From Gemmatimonadaceae bacterium (GTDB lineage Bacteria > Gemmatimonadota > Gemmatimonadetes > Gemmatimonadales > Gemmatimonadaceae): a DNA stretch of 64,000 nt. Each line of letters opens with the position of its first letter. The first letter of the stretch is position 1. Shown here piece after piece: positions 54,595 through 63,278 of this stretch. The notes beneath the pieces are model-generated. The model worked only from the letters and a program-made list of their open reading frames with translations. It ran no database searches and was not told the origin of the DNA. The position numbers were made by a program, and so were the translations under genes. The stretch lies in NCBI GenBank assembly GCA_025358925.1, contig JANYHT010000029.1, forward strand, positions 1 to 64,000. The letters run 5' to 3'.

Positions 54595-54951
54595 ATGAAC
54601 GCCGTTCTTTGGAAAACAATCCTGCTGCTCACTGCGTCGAACGTCTTCATGACCTTCGCGTGGTACGCGCATTTGAAAAATCTGAGTGACCGCCCTTGGT
54701 ATATCGCGGCACTCGCGAGCTGGGCCATCGCGCTCTTTGAGTATCTGTTGCAGGTACCGGCCAATCGCGCGGGCTACACCACGCTGTCGCTTCCGCAGCT
54801 CAAAATTCTGCAAGAAGCAATTGCACTCATCGTGTTTGTGCCCTTTTCGGTGTGGTACATGAAGCAGCCGATCAAGCTTGATTACCTCTGGGCATCGCTC
54901 TGCGTGGTTGGCGCGTTGTATTTCATGTTCAGGTCGCACCCGGCAACGTGA
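54595..54951 (+). CDS. DMT-like DUF486 membrane protein
   Basis: A 118-residue inner-membrane protein with four helices. Family features are ASNVFMTFAWYAHLKNL, a FEYLLQVPANRAGY motif, LSLPQLKILQEAI and a C-terminal KLDYLWASLCVVGALYFMFR. The length is normal. Function is unknown; the fold resembles half of a drug/metabolite transporter. A diverged fragment of its 3' end lies at about 55997-56100. Confidence 0.88.
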   Translation: MNAVLWKTILLLTASNVFMTFAWYAHLKNLSDRPWYIAALASWAIALFEYLLQVPANRAGYTTLSLPQLKILQEAIALIVFVPFSVWYMKQPIKLDYLWASLCVVGALYFMFRSHPAT

Positions 54952-55319
54952 CGGATTAGCCCCGTCCTCAATCGATACTTTCTATCTACACGGCGCGGCG
55001 GCTGGGGGCGCGAGTGGCACAAGACGGATTGCGCGATGCCCGTCAAGAGAGCAACTCAGGTCGCCGCGCGGTCTCCTGACAGCGCGCGCGTACCATTGCA
55101 ATCGTGAGAGATCACCATCCTCGCGGTGCCGCGACTAATCGCAGTAGTCGAGCCTCAAACGGCGACGGCACCTCATTCCACGTGAGTTTTCACACAGCCT
55201 CGCCACGCGATTTGGAATGCCAAAGTTGCTGAGTTTGGTCGCTTGTAGCAAATTTTTGATTGCGCCAAAATGACGCGCACGGTACAAAGCGAACGCTACC
55301 CAATGAACCATCGCAGCCG
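54952..55319. other. Gap without a gene between DUF486 and the zinc-ribbon gene
   Basis: About 370 bp with no protein-like frame and no obvious promoter, hairpin or repeat. The first about 50 bases (54950-55000) still resemble the sequence after the DUF486 fragment at 56080-56130, so the duplication extends a little past the stop codon. Confidence 0.4.
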
Positions 55320-55952
55320 ATGACCTTCCAGAACTGTCCAGCATGTAGTGAACGCGTTCTTAATGACGCGGTCTTTTGCTCGAACTGCGGCCATAGGCTC
55401 GAAATAGCTGAGCGATTCTCACCCGCGCAAAAATCCAGTAAGGCGGCCGCCGTACAGTCGAATGCCTGGTTCCGCTGTCCCAAGTGTGCAAGCGAAGATG
55501 TAAAAGCCCTTCCGTTCGTCGCGGCGTCCGGGACTTCGAGCATCGCCTTTAGCACCGTTATAGTCGGCGCGTCCGCGCATGGGATCGCGATTGCGTCGGG
55601 TGCGACGTCGGGCCTGCAGAAAACAGCTCTGGCGGCGGCCGTCGCGGAACCGCAGCCACAGGCCGTCCAAGGGGAACTTCTCACTTGGAGCTTGGGTTGC
55701 GGGGGCGTCTTGGCCACACTTATAGTGGCCGCGATGGCAGGCGCGGCTGGTAGTAATGTTTTAATTGCTGGCGTCGTATTCTCGAGCGGAGCCGCAATCG
55801 TTGCTTCCGCTGCCGCGCAGGCGAAGGCTTCGGACTGGAATAAATTCACTTATCCAAGAATTCACGAGAAGTGGCTGAGATCCCTTATGTGCATGCGTTG
55901 TGGCCGCGTTACGGACGCGAACGAGCTCGGCTACCACAGATCGACGCCATAG
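55320..55952 (+). CDS. Zinc-ribbon membrane protein
   Basis: A 210-residue protein. The first 30 residues hold a zinc ribbon with CPAC and CSNC pairs. A second half-ribbon CPKC (about 53-56) and a last CMRC near the C-terminus could form another. The middle part (about 65-175) is Ala/Gly/Val-rich, with one or two likely membrane segments (LGCGGVLATLIVAAMAGAAG, LIAGVVFSSGAAIVASAAA). The ATG at 55320 starts at the ribbon. It lies between two copies of a DUF486 3' end and looks inserted. Function unknown. Confidence 0.65.
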   Translation: MTFQNCPACSERVLNDAVFCSNCGHRLEIAERFSPAQKSSKAAAVQSNAWFRCPKCASEDVKALPFVAASGTSSIAFSTVIVGASAHGIAIASGATSGLQKTALAAAVAEPQPQAVQGELLTWSLGCGGVLATLIVAAMAGAAGSNVLIAGVVFSSGAAIVASAAAQAKASDWNKFTYPRIHEKWLRSLMCMRCGRVTDANELGYHRSTP

Positions 55953-55996
55953 ACTCGAAACACTTTCGGCGAATGAAAGCATCATCCCGTGCTCGC

Positions 55997-56082
55997 TGCC
56001 AATCAAGCTCGACCACCACTGGGCATCGCTCCGCCTGGTTGGCGCGTTGTACCTCATGTTACGGTCGCACCCAGCAGCATGA
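55997..56082 (+). pseudogene. Diverged 3' fragment of a second DUF486 gene
   Basis: The frame reading LPIKLDHHWASLRLVGALYL then MLRSHPAA matches the C-terminus of the intact DUF486 protein (QPIKLDYLWASLCVVGALYF then MFRSHPAT). The similarity continues a few dozen bases beyond the stop. Upstream sequence is unrelated. It is a remnant without a 5' end. Confidence 0.7.
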
Positions 56083-56147
56083 CGGACTGGCCCCCGCCCC
56101 CAGTCGATCAAGTACGTACTGACAGCGTTAAGCAACCTCACCATCCC

Positions 56148-56810
56148 ATGTCTGTGACCACGACCCTTATCCAATCTGGATCACTCGCCCGACGCGAGCG
56201 TCAAAAAGCCGAAACTCGGCAATCCATCCTGGATGCGGCACGCGATCTCTTCGTCGCAGACGGCATCGAAGCAACCACCATGCGCGCCATCGCCTCAAAG
56301 ATCGGCTACACCGCGACGGCCATCTATCACCACTTTCGCGACAAAGACACACTCATCGAAGAATTATGCGTGGCAGACTTCACCGCACTCGGCAAAGCGA
56401 TGTACAAGATTGGACGAATCGAGGATCCCGTAGAACGGCTGCGCACATTAGGCACAGCATACGCCGAATTCGCACTAGCAAATCCAAGCCAGTATCGATT
56501 CATGTTTATGACACAACAGCGCCATGGGCCGGTGGATTCCGATGGACGTCCAACACACAAGCCGGACGAAGACGCCTACCAGTTCGTATTTCAAACCGTC
56601 AGCGAAGGCATTCAAGCCAAACGCTTTCGACCTGAATTGGAAAATCCACACGAGCTGGCGCAGATGATGTGGGCCGGTGTTCACGGCGTGGTGTCGCTCT
56701 GGTTAACACACGCCGACGATCCGTACATCGATTGGCATCCGCCGCTCGACACCATTCGCAGCATGGTCAACGTCATGATCCGCGGAGCACTGCGCCAGCC
56801 GACGCAGTAA
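56148..56810 (+). CDS. TetR/AcrR-family transcriptional regulator
   Basis: A 220-residue DNA-binding protein. The N-terminal helix-turn-helix is in ILDAARDLFVADGIEATTMR followed by AIASKIGYTATAIYHHF. The C-terminal ligand domain contains LRTLGTAYAEFALANPSQYR and MMWAGVHGVVSLWL, as in the WHG-domain subgroup. The ATG at 56148 fits family length. Targets are not evident; nearby genes are fragments and an ankyrin gene. The roughly 100 bp after it hold no gene. Confidence 0.9.
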   Translation: MSVTTTLIQSGSLARRERQKAETRQSILDAARDLFVADGIEATTMRAIASKIGYTATAIYHHFRDKDTLIEELCVADFTALGKAMYKIGRIEDPVERLRTLGTAYAEFALANPSQYRFMFMTQQRHGPVDSDGRPTHKPDEDAYQFVFQTVSEGIQAKRFRPELENPHELAQMMWAGVHGVVSLWLTHADDPYIDWHPPLDTIRSMVNVMIRGALRQPTQ

Positions 56811-56913
56811 GCATACACGCTTTCACTTTTCACCTAAGCGCCGACGCCTAGGCGCCCACTCAATCAGCTCATTGGCGAGCGCTGGAAGAGGCCGAAATGG
56901 TGCGGGTGTAGCG

Positions 56914-57573
56914 CTAGTTCAACGTCAAGCGCGAAGACAAGTCGACGAACCCGCGCGTGCTCGCTAACTGCGCCGCCGTTGTGTCGTCATCCATTCGCGC
57001 AGTAACATCAGCGCCGTGCGCGATAAGCAGTTCGCAAATCGCGGCATCACCGCGGGACGCAGCGAGATGGAGCGGTGTGATGCCGGCCTCGCCGCGCGCC
57101 CTCACATTGGCACCCGCGTTAACCAGTCGTGCAACCAGCGCCGCGTTTGTTGCGCCAGCAATCGCAGCATGAAGCGCTGTGTTGCGCGTGGAGTTTGTCG
57201 ACAGCAGATCGAGTGGTGCTCCGCGCGCAATGAGCACGTCGGCGATGGCATCGTGGCCAAAAAACGCCGCCAGATGTAACGGCGTCCATCCATCGTTGCT
57301 GTGTCGACTGGCTACATCGGCGTCAGCCGCGAGTGCGTTACGCAACGCATCAACGTCACCGAGTGCTGCTGCTTCGTGCGCATCGAGCGCGCGCGTGTGC
57401 TGCAGCATCGCGATGAGATCGATAGCGCTGACATACCGCGCGTACAGAACGAGCGATTCACCGCCCGGTCCGGTGCTCGCGAGCAATGAGGAGTCGGCGT
57501 CGAGGATTGCGCGAACGCTGGAAGAGTCGCGTTCGCGAATGGCGGTTAACAGCGTATCCGGCGCGGTACTCAT
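56914..57573 (-). CDS. Ankyrin-repeat protein
   Basis: A 219-residue cytosolic protein with four or five ankyrin repeats. Clear ones are GWTPLHLAAFFGHDAIADVL, a NTALHAAIAGATNAALVARL unit and GITPLHLAASRGDAAICELL. The N-terminal 60 residues form less regular repeats. It is a protein-binding scaffold with unknown partner. The ATG is 2 bp after a stop codon of an upstream remnant frame (57576-57578), suggesting it once followed another gene closely. Confidence 0.85.
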   Translation of the reverse strand: MSTAPDTLLTAIRERDSSSVRAILDADSSLLASTGPGGESLVLYARYVSAIDLIAMLQHTRALDAHEAAALGDVDALRNALAADADVASRHSNDGWTPLHLAAFFGHDAIADVLIARGAPLDLLSTNSTRNTALHAAIAGATNAALVARLVNAGANVRARGEAGITPLHLAASRGDAAICELLIAHGADVTARMDDDTTAAQLASTRGFVDLSSRLTLN

Positions 57574-57575
57574 AG

Positions 57576-57836
57576 TCAGGACCCAGATTTTACAGCACCC
57601 TTCACGGGAACGTACGACGCATCACGCAAACGCGCCACAGCTTCGCGCGCTTCGCGAAGCTGCGGTTGCAACGGCGCTTCCGCGTCGTGCCAGAGGCTCA
57701 AGAACCGTACATCTGCGCATGACGGAAACGTCTTGACTTGTTCAACTGGAAAACGTTGAGCACCGCCGCCATCTCTGGCGCGAGAAAACGGCTGGAGTAA
57801 CGCGGGGTGTAGCGCAAACCCCGCGTTTCCGTGATC
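57576..57836 (-). pseudogene. Possible frame-disrupted small gene or remnant
   Basis: One minus-strand frame ends VRFLSLWHDAEAPLQPQLRE then AREAVARLRDASYVPVKGAV, and stops 2 bp before the ankyrin ATG. The ending resembles the C-terminus of TPR/protein-kinase type proteins. A neighbouring frame upstream reads YTPRYSSRFLAPEMAAVLNV. Either could be the ancestral frame, so a frameshift near 57730 is suspected. A perfect stem ACGCGGGG/CCCCGCGT (57800-57807, 57819-57826) lies inside and could instead be a terminator-like structure behind the amidohydrolase operon. No T-run follows. Confidence 0.25.
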
Positions 57837-57841
57837 AACTG

Positions 57842-59188
57842 CTACTTGCGATCCTTGAACTGCTCAAACAACGCCGTGTGTTTCGTATCAAGCGGCACGG
57901 GCCTCCCATCAATAAACAAAAACTTCGTGTTGGTTTTTGCTTCGAGCACATCACCGTCGGTGATAACCAAATTTGCCATCTTGCCGGCTTCGATGGTACC
58001 AAGTTTGTCACCGACGCCTAAAATCTGCGCTGGCCACAACGTCACCGACTTGAGCGCATCGTCCTTACTCAAACCAAACGCTGCGGCCATGCCCGCCGTG
58101 TACGGCAAGTTACGCGCTTCCGCACCGGCATCGCCCGACGTAATGGCGAAGCGCACTCCCGCCTTCGCCAAGATGCCCGGCGCACTGTAATTCACGTCGT
58201 AGTTATCGTCTTCGCGGCTCGGCAAGTCCATCACGCTGCTCAACAACACCGGCACGTCATGCTGCTTGAGATACGCCGCGATCTGCCACGCTTCGCGTCC
58301 ACCAACCACAATGGGCTTGAGTTTCATCTCCTCCGCAAACGCCACCGCCTCGCGAATATCCGTTGTGCGATCCGCGATCAACAACACCGGCGATAGTCCG
58401 CGTACAAACGGCACCATCGACGCCAGCACCACATCCTGCCTGGGGCGCGGCAACAGCTTGTCCTTCGCATACGCATCCATCACCTGCGCATACGCCTCGG
58501 CGTCCTTCAACATCGTGCGCAAGGAATCGAGCTGTCGTTGCCGTGTGCGATTCACGTCTTGCGTATTTGCACCACCGGTGGTTGGAGCAAATCCAAAACC
58601 GCGTCCGCCAAAACCAGAGCGTGGCAGTTCGATCACCAATGCAGCGCGCTGCACTACTACCATTTCTGGAGCGGTGGAGCCTGCCAAATTCATGATCGCG
58701 GCTTGCCCCGACATAATGCCGCCCGTTGGACGCGACAGCACATGCGTAATACCAACCACGCGTGTCACACCAACATGCGCACTGTGCGGATTGATACCGA
58801 AAAATGCCTGCGCGTTAGGATTGAAGCTGCCAGTTTCAGACACATCGACGGTTGCGGCCGCTCCCTGGGACACTTCGGACAAACCAAGTGATGTACCGGC
58901 ATCCATCATACCTGGATACACCACCAATCCCTTTCCGTCGATGACATTTGCACCAGCAGGTACGGTGGCGTTGACGCCGAGCGATTGAATCTTTCCATCG
59001 ACGATGACGACGGTGCCGCTCGCAATTTCAGCGCCGCTCACCGGGACGATGCGCGCACCCTTGATGGCATACGTGCCGCGTGCGCCTGGCGGTGGATTGT
59101 ACGAGCCGAGTTGTGCCGAAGCATCAGGCGCTGTGGCGACGAGCAACGCCACGCACAGTGGTGCACACAAAGTGAATGCGCGAGACAT
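57842..59188 (-). CDS. Secreted amidohydrolase-like protein lacking the HxH metal motif
   Basis: A 448-residue exported protein (signal RAFTLCAPLCVALLVATAPD-ASAQ). The amidohydrolase N-terminal sandwich domain is clear: KGARIVPVSGAEIASGTVVI, DGKIQSLG, DGKGLVVYPGMMD. After PGMMD the family expects HxH, but here AGTSLGL follows. The C-terminal ILGVGDKLGTIEAGKMANLV, then ITDGDVLEAK, is typical. The missing ligands suggest a non-canonical or non-catalytic member. The ATG overlaps the upstream stop (TGATG); it is the last of three coupled genes. Confidence 0.82.
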   Translation of the reverse strand: MSRAFTLCAPLCVALLVATAPDASAQLGSYNPPPGARGTYAIKGARIVPVSGAEIASGTVVIVDGKIQSLGVNATVPAGANVIDGKGLVVYPGMMDAGTSLGLSEVSQGAAATVDVSETGSFNPNAQAFFGINPHSAHVGVTRVVGITHVLSRPTGGIMSGQAAIMNLAGSTAPEMVVVQRAALVIELPRSGFGGRGFGFAPTTGGANTQDVNRTRQRQLDSLRTMLKDAEAYAQVMDAYAKDKLLPRPRQDVVLASMVPFVRGLSPVLLIADRTTDIREAVAFAEEMKLKPIVVGGREAWQIAAYLKQHDVPVLLSSVMDLPSREDDNYDVNYSAPGILAKAGVRFAITSGDAGAEARNLPYTAGMAAAFGLSKDDALKSVTLWPAQILGVGDKLGTIEAGKMANLVITDGDVLEAKTNTKFLFIDGRPVPLDTKHTALFEQFKDRK

Positions 59189-60621
59189 CACGGCTGCATC
59201 TCCGGCAATGGGGTAATGACGCCACGCGCCGGTACAGCGCGCGGTGCTTGATTGGGTTCGGCTTTCTCGAGATCGGCGCGCTCTTTCATCTTGGCGTCGC
59301 GTTGTGCGAGATCTTTCTGGCGATCAAAAAAGAGTTCGCCATCAATGAACGTTTTGTCGACGTTAGCATACACGCTGAGCGGATGCGCACTCCAAATCGC
59401 GATGTCCGCATCTTTCCCCACCTCGATTGAACCCACGCGTTTCTCGACACCCAATTGAATGGCGCCGTTGTACGTGATGGTTTTCAGCGCCTCTTCTTCA
59501 GTCAGACCACCGTACTTCATGAGCTTCGCGGCGTCGATGTTGAGCCGACGCACACGCTCATCACTATCGGAGTTGATCGTCGCGACTACACCGTGCCGCA
59601 TGAGAATGGCCACGTTGTACGGAATAGCATCGTACGCTTCGAGCTTATACGACCAGCTATCGGCAAACGTCGACAGTCCCGCGCCATGCTTTGCAATTTC
59701 CGACGCGATTTTGTACCCCTCAAGTCCGTGCTGCAGCGTCTTTATCTTGAATCCAAAATCGTCAGCCAAGTTGAGCAACATGAGCATCTCGTCCGCGCGA
59801 TAGGAGTGCGCGTGTACAAGGCGCTTACCTTCGAGCACTTCCACCAACGGTTCAAGCTCCAAATCACGACGTGGCGCGAGCAATCCCTTCTCGTTTTTCG
59901 CGACGCGCACTTTGTAATCGTCCCATGACGCCTTGTAGTCACGCGCTCGCGTGAATGCATCGCGCAGCACTTCTTCTTGGCCCATACGAGACGTGGGATA
60001 GCGCTTCGCGACCGCCGGTTGTCCCGGAATGTTGATCGAGTTCTGATTCTTGCGCGTGACATTTTCGCCAAGCGCGAACTTGATGCCTGGCGGTGCACCG
60101 GGGAACATCATTTCATTAACATCTTTGCCAAACTTGAGCTTCACCGTCGCGTTCTGTCCGCCAATGGTATTGGCCGAGCCGTGCAGAATGTTGATGGACG
60201 TGACACCGCCGGCGAGTGCGCGATAGATGTTCACCGCCGTTGGATTGAGCACGTCGTCGATCCGGACCATTGATGTCACCGACAGCGAACCCTCGTTGAT
60301 CGCGTCTGACATCATGTGCGAGTGTGGATCGATGATGCCCGGCATAACGAATTTGCCAGTGGCGTCGACAATCGTTGCGCCTGCCGGTGCCGTAAGATTC
60401 TTGCCGATTTGCGCAATCTTTCCGTTTTGCAGCAGGATATCGGTGTTCTGCATCGTGCCTTTTGTCACCGTCAGCACGGTGGCGTTTTTAATCAGCGTTG
60501 CACCGACAGTGCTCACGCTGGTGGCTGGCGCGGCGCTCGTGCGTTGTGCGCTGGCTGCCGGTGCGATGACGTATGCGGCGGCCAACATGGCGGCGCCAGA
60601 AAATTGGAATACGCGTTTCAT
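59188..60621 (-). CDS. Secreted amidohydrolase (metal motif intact)
   Basis: A 477-residue exported metal-dependent hydrolase (signal FQFSGAAMLAAAYVIAPAAS-AQ). The HxH pair H100/H102 is in PGIIDPHSHMM. Further features are the conserved HAHSYRADEMLMLLNLADDF (metal His), LQHGLEGYK (metal His) and TINSDSDERVRRLN (catalytic Asp region). VGSIEVGKDADIAIWSAHPL follows at the end of the barrel. It resembles imidazolonepropionase/dipeptidase-like amidohydrolases. It is the middle gene of three, 2 bp after the upstream one and overlapping the next. Confidence 0.9.
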   Translation of the reverse strand: MKRVFQFSGAAMLAAAYVIAPAASAQRTSAAPATSVSTVGATLIKNATVLTVTKGTMQNTDILLQNGKIAQIGKNLTAPAGATIVDATGKFVMPGIIDPHSHMMSDAINEGSLSVTSMVRIDDVLNPTAVNIYRALAGGVTSINILHGSANTIGGQNATVKLKFGKDVNEMMFPGAPPGIKFALGENVTRKNQNSINIPGQPAVAKRYPTSRMGQEEVLRDAFTRARDYKASWDDYKVRVAKNEKGLLAPRRDLELEPLVEVLEGKRLVHAHSYRADEMLMLLNLADDFGFKIKTLQHGLEGYKIASEIAKHGAGLSTFADSWSYKLEAYDAIPYNVAILMRHGVVATINSDSDERVRRLNIDAAKLMKYGGLTEEEALKTITYNGAIQLGVEKRVGSIEVGKDADIAIWSAHPLSVYANVDKTFIDGELFFDRQKDLAQRDAKMKERADLEKAEPNQAPRAVPARGVITPLPEMQP

Positions 60622-60623
60622 AA

Positions 60624-62366
60624 TCAGCGTGCTGGCGGAGGTGTACGCGGACGACCAGCAGCGCCATCACGCGCGGGTCGAGTACCGGAAAAAATGCCGG
60701 GTGCATGACCGACAATGGTGAGTCGACCGCGCACCGCGTTGCCGTCAAACGACCCAACAAAGGTGGCTTCTTCCGTGCCTTCTTTGATGGTGACCGATGC
60801 CGAAAATCGAAACGTGCCATCGGCGCCAACAGAACCGTTGTTGATCTCGGCCGAACCCAACATGCCTTGTATCGATCCCAACAAACGTGTGCCCTCTTGT
60901 CGCGCGGACAGGGTGACAGTGCGATCTGTTGCGTCGAGATTGACGCTCATCGTCCAGGTACCGGTGGCGATGTTCGTCTCTGCTGCGTTGTCAGCCGCGC
61001 CCGATGCGCCTGCGGTTGCCGCACGAACGGCGATGGGCTTTCCATCAATGAACAATTGCGTCACACGACCCGTGCGATCAAACAGATCACCACGCGAAAT
61101 CGTGAGGTTTGCAATTTTGCCAGTCTCGATAGTGCCCAAGCGATCGGCCACGCCTAAAATTTCGGCTGGCTGCACCGTCATGGCGCGCAGCGCTTGATCC
61201 GCTGTGAGTCCGTTTTCCATCGCCCGTCGCACATTGGCCATCACGTCGGTCCAATTGCTGATACCACCTGACTGCAACGCATAGCGCACGCCGGCCTGCG
61301 ACAATTTGCCTGGACCCTTCGGTGCTTCGACGCGCTCGCGCAGGACGCGAATGGGATCTGGATCCGCATCCGCCGATGGCGCCGACGTACGACGAGGAAA
61401 ATTGGCTGACAACAGCACTGGCACATTGTCCTGCTTGAGCCGCGCCGCGACGAGATAGGCTTCGCTGCCACCAGCAATGATGGGCTTCAGTCCAAACTCC
61501 TTCGCTAAATCGAGCGCGCGTTCAATCTCCCGTTGCGATGATGCGAACATGACGACGGGTTGTTTGCCCGCGATGGCGCTCTGCAGCGCGTCGAGCGACG
61601 GATCGAAATCCGGCCGCTTCATGCCGCGCGGACTCTTTGCATATGCGGCCTGTTCGTCGCGATAGTGCTGCGCATCAAGCAACTCTTGTCGCAGCGCGGC
61701 AAACACACCCATGAGCGAATTCGGAAAGCCACCATTGCGGAGCGGCGTGAAACCAATGTGCTGCGCCACGTTGGCGCGGATCACCATCGCGTTAACATCA
61801 GCGCCCGCAAGATTGATAACGGCCGACGTACCCTGAAAAATGCCGCTGCTCTGCGCCGTCAACGCCGACGTGTACCCTGCGCTCTGTGGACCGCTGAGCG
61901 TTTCTGCATCAGGCTGCAACAGTTCGAGCGCCGTCATCTCCGGTTGTAAGCCGGGCGGATATGCCGAGTTTGCCGCGCCAACGCGCACGCCGGTGGCTGC
62001 TGCAGGCGCACCGCGTCCTCCGCCCGCCCGTGCCGCGGCCGCCGCACCACCGCTCGGCATACCGATTGAACCAAACGCGTCAATGAAACCCGGATACACC
62101 GTGAGGCCGGTGCCGTCGATGATGCGTGCATCACCGGGAATTGTGATCGTCGTCGCACCAACGGCCGCGATGAGACCGTCACGTACGATAATCGTGCCTT
62201 TTTCTATGATCGAGGACGATACCGGCACGATGCGTGCGTTCGTTATCGCATAAGTCGCGGGCACCGCGCGCGGCGAGGACTGCGCGAACACCGGCCAGAG
62301 CAGTGGTGTATACAGATAGAGTCCGACCGCAGTGACAACGCGGACGAGTTGATGCGGCAAAGACAT
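60624..62366 (-). CDS. Secreted amidohydrolase-like protein with C-terminal beta domain, HxH missing
   Basis: A 580-residue exported protein. The ATG at 62366 has GGAG upstream and gives a signal peptide (LVRVVTAVGLYLYTPLLWPV-FAQ). The amidohydrolase start ITNARIVPVSSSIIEKGTII and GTGLTVYPGFID is clear. AFGSIGMP follows where HxH is expected. A Gly/Ala/Arg-rich insert (GGAAAAARAGGGRGAPAAA) comes next. After the usual barrel end (ILGVADRLGTIETGKIANLT), about 130 extra residues form a beta-rich tail (TVTLSARQEGTRLLGSIQGM). It is first in the operon. Confidence 0.82.
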   Translation of the reverse strand: MSLPHQLVRVVTAVGLYLYTPLLWPVFAQSSPRAVPATYAITNARIVPVSSSIIEKGTIIVRDGLIAAVGATTITIPGDARIIDGTGLTVYPGFIDAFGSIGMPSGGAAAAARAGGGRGAPAAATGVRVGAANSAYPPGLQPEMTALELLQPDAETLSGPQSAGYTSALTAQSSGIFQGTSAVINLAGADVNAMVIRANVAQHIGFTPLRNGGFPNSLMGVFAALRQELLDAQHYRDEQAAYAKSPRGMKRPDFDPSLDALQSAIAGKQPVVMFASSQREIERALDLAKEFGLKPIIAGGSEAYLVAARLKQDNVPVLLSANFPRRTSAPSADADPDPIRVLRERVEAPKGPGKLSQAGVRYALQSGGISNWTDVMANVRRAMENGLTADQALRAMTVQPAEILGVADRLGTIETGKIANLTISRGDLFDRTGRVTQLFIDGKPIAVRAATAGASGAADNAAETNIATGTWTMSVNLDATDRTVTLSARQEGTRLLGSIQGMLGSAEINNGSVGADGTFRFSASVTIKEGTEEATFVGSFDGNAVRGRLTIVGHAPGIFSGTRPARDGAAGRPRTPPPAR

Positions 62367-62514
62367 GAGATTCTCCGAAGGGAGCGAACCGACGCACGGC
62401 AGAGTGCGTTGAGTGAAGACGGTACGAGTTTGGTTGTTGCGACGTTGATACGGAAGAGCAGCAACGTCACGGGTTGTCTTGCCACTTCCATCACAGATCC
62501 AATCAGGACATCCC

Positions 62515-63255
62515 GTGGCGCTTTCGTCTCCGAGAACGGTGGTTGTCATTACTGGCGCGTCTAGCGGACCTGGGCGCACCATCGCGCTTGAATTCGCACT
62601 GAGCGGCGCATCGCTGGCGTTGGGCTCTCGGCGGGAGTCGCCGTTGGATGGACTTCGCGGCGAATGTGAAATGTTACAAGCGCGCACGCTGGCGCAGGTC
62701 ACGGACGTGGCTGATCAACAGTCGGTGTACGCGCTGGCGAATGCCGCGCTGGCGCGATTTGGACGCGTGGACATCTGGATCAACTATGCGCCGCCCTCAA
62801 CGAATTCGAAGGACGGCACGCCTGCCGATCCGTTTGTCAGCGGCGTGGACTTCGAAACGTCGGGCTATGAGCACGGCGCGGTTGCGGCGTTGGCGTGTTT
62901 CAAGGCGCTGGGCAGCGGGGTGTTGATCAATGTCGATTCGTTGCTTGGTGGTGCGCCACCGGGACTGACCAGTGAGTATGACGCCGCACGTCGAAAACTT
63001 CGCCTCGTCTTTGACGATATTGCGCGGCGTGCTGGTGAAGTGGATGGTGTGGCGGTGAGTCGCGTACAGCCGCGGCGCGTACCGGTGCCCCCGGAAACGT
63101 TGGCTCCGCGCGTCGTCGCGCTGGCCTATGCGCAAGGGCAACGCGGGTGGGCGGGTCGGCTGAGTGCGGCAGCGGAGCGGTTGCGTTTCTATGTGTGGAG
63201 TCGCACGCTTGCAGTCACTCGCCGTCCAATGTTGCGGTCGGAGCTGTCGGAATAG
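62515..63255 (+). CDS. Degenerate short-chain dehydrogenase/reductase (SDR)
   Basis: A 246-residue protein with the SDR fold. The cofactor motif TGASSGPGR has Pro in place of the usual Ile. The NNAG motif is replaced by NYAP. The catalytic Tyr is present in TSEYDAARRKL, but the Lys four residues on is Arg. The C-terminal 60 residues lack the usual PG motif. The GTG at 62515 has AGGA upstream. These changes suggest it binds a nucleotide weakly or serves another role. It is divergent from the amidohydrolase operon. Confidence 0.72.
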   Translation: MALSSPRTVVVITGASSGPGRTIALEFALSGASLALGSRRESPLDGLRGECEMLQARTLAQVTDVADQQSVYALANAALARFGRVDIWINYAPPSTNSKDGTPADPFVSGVDFETSGYEHGAVAALACFKALGSGVLINVDSLLGGAPPGLTSEYDAARRKLRLVFDDIARRAGEVDGVAVSRVQPRRVPVPPETLAPRVVALAYAQGQRGWAGRLSAAAERLRFYVWSRTLAVTRRPMLRSELSE

Positions 63256-63278
63256 TCCCGAAGCCGGAGACGTAGGCT

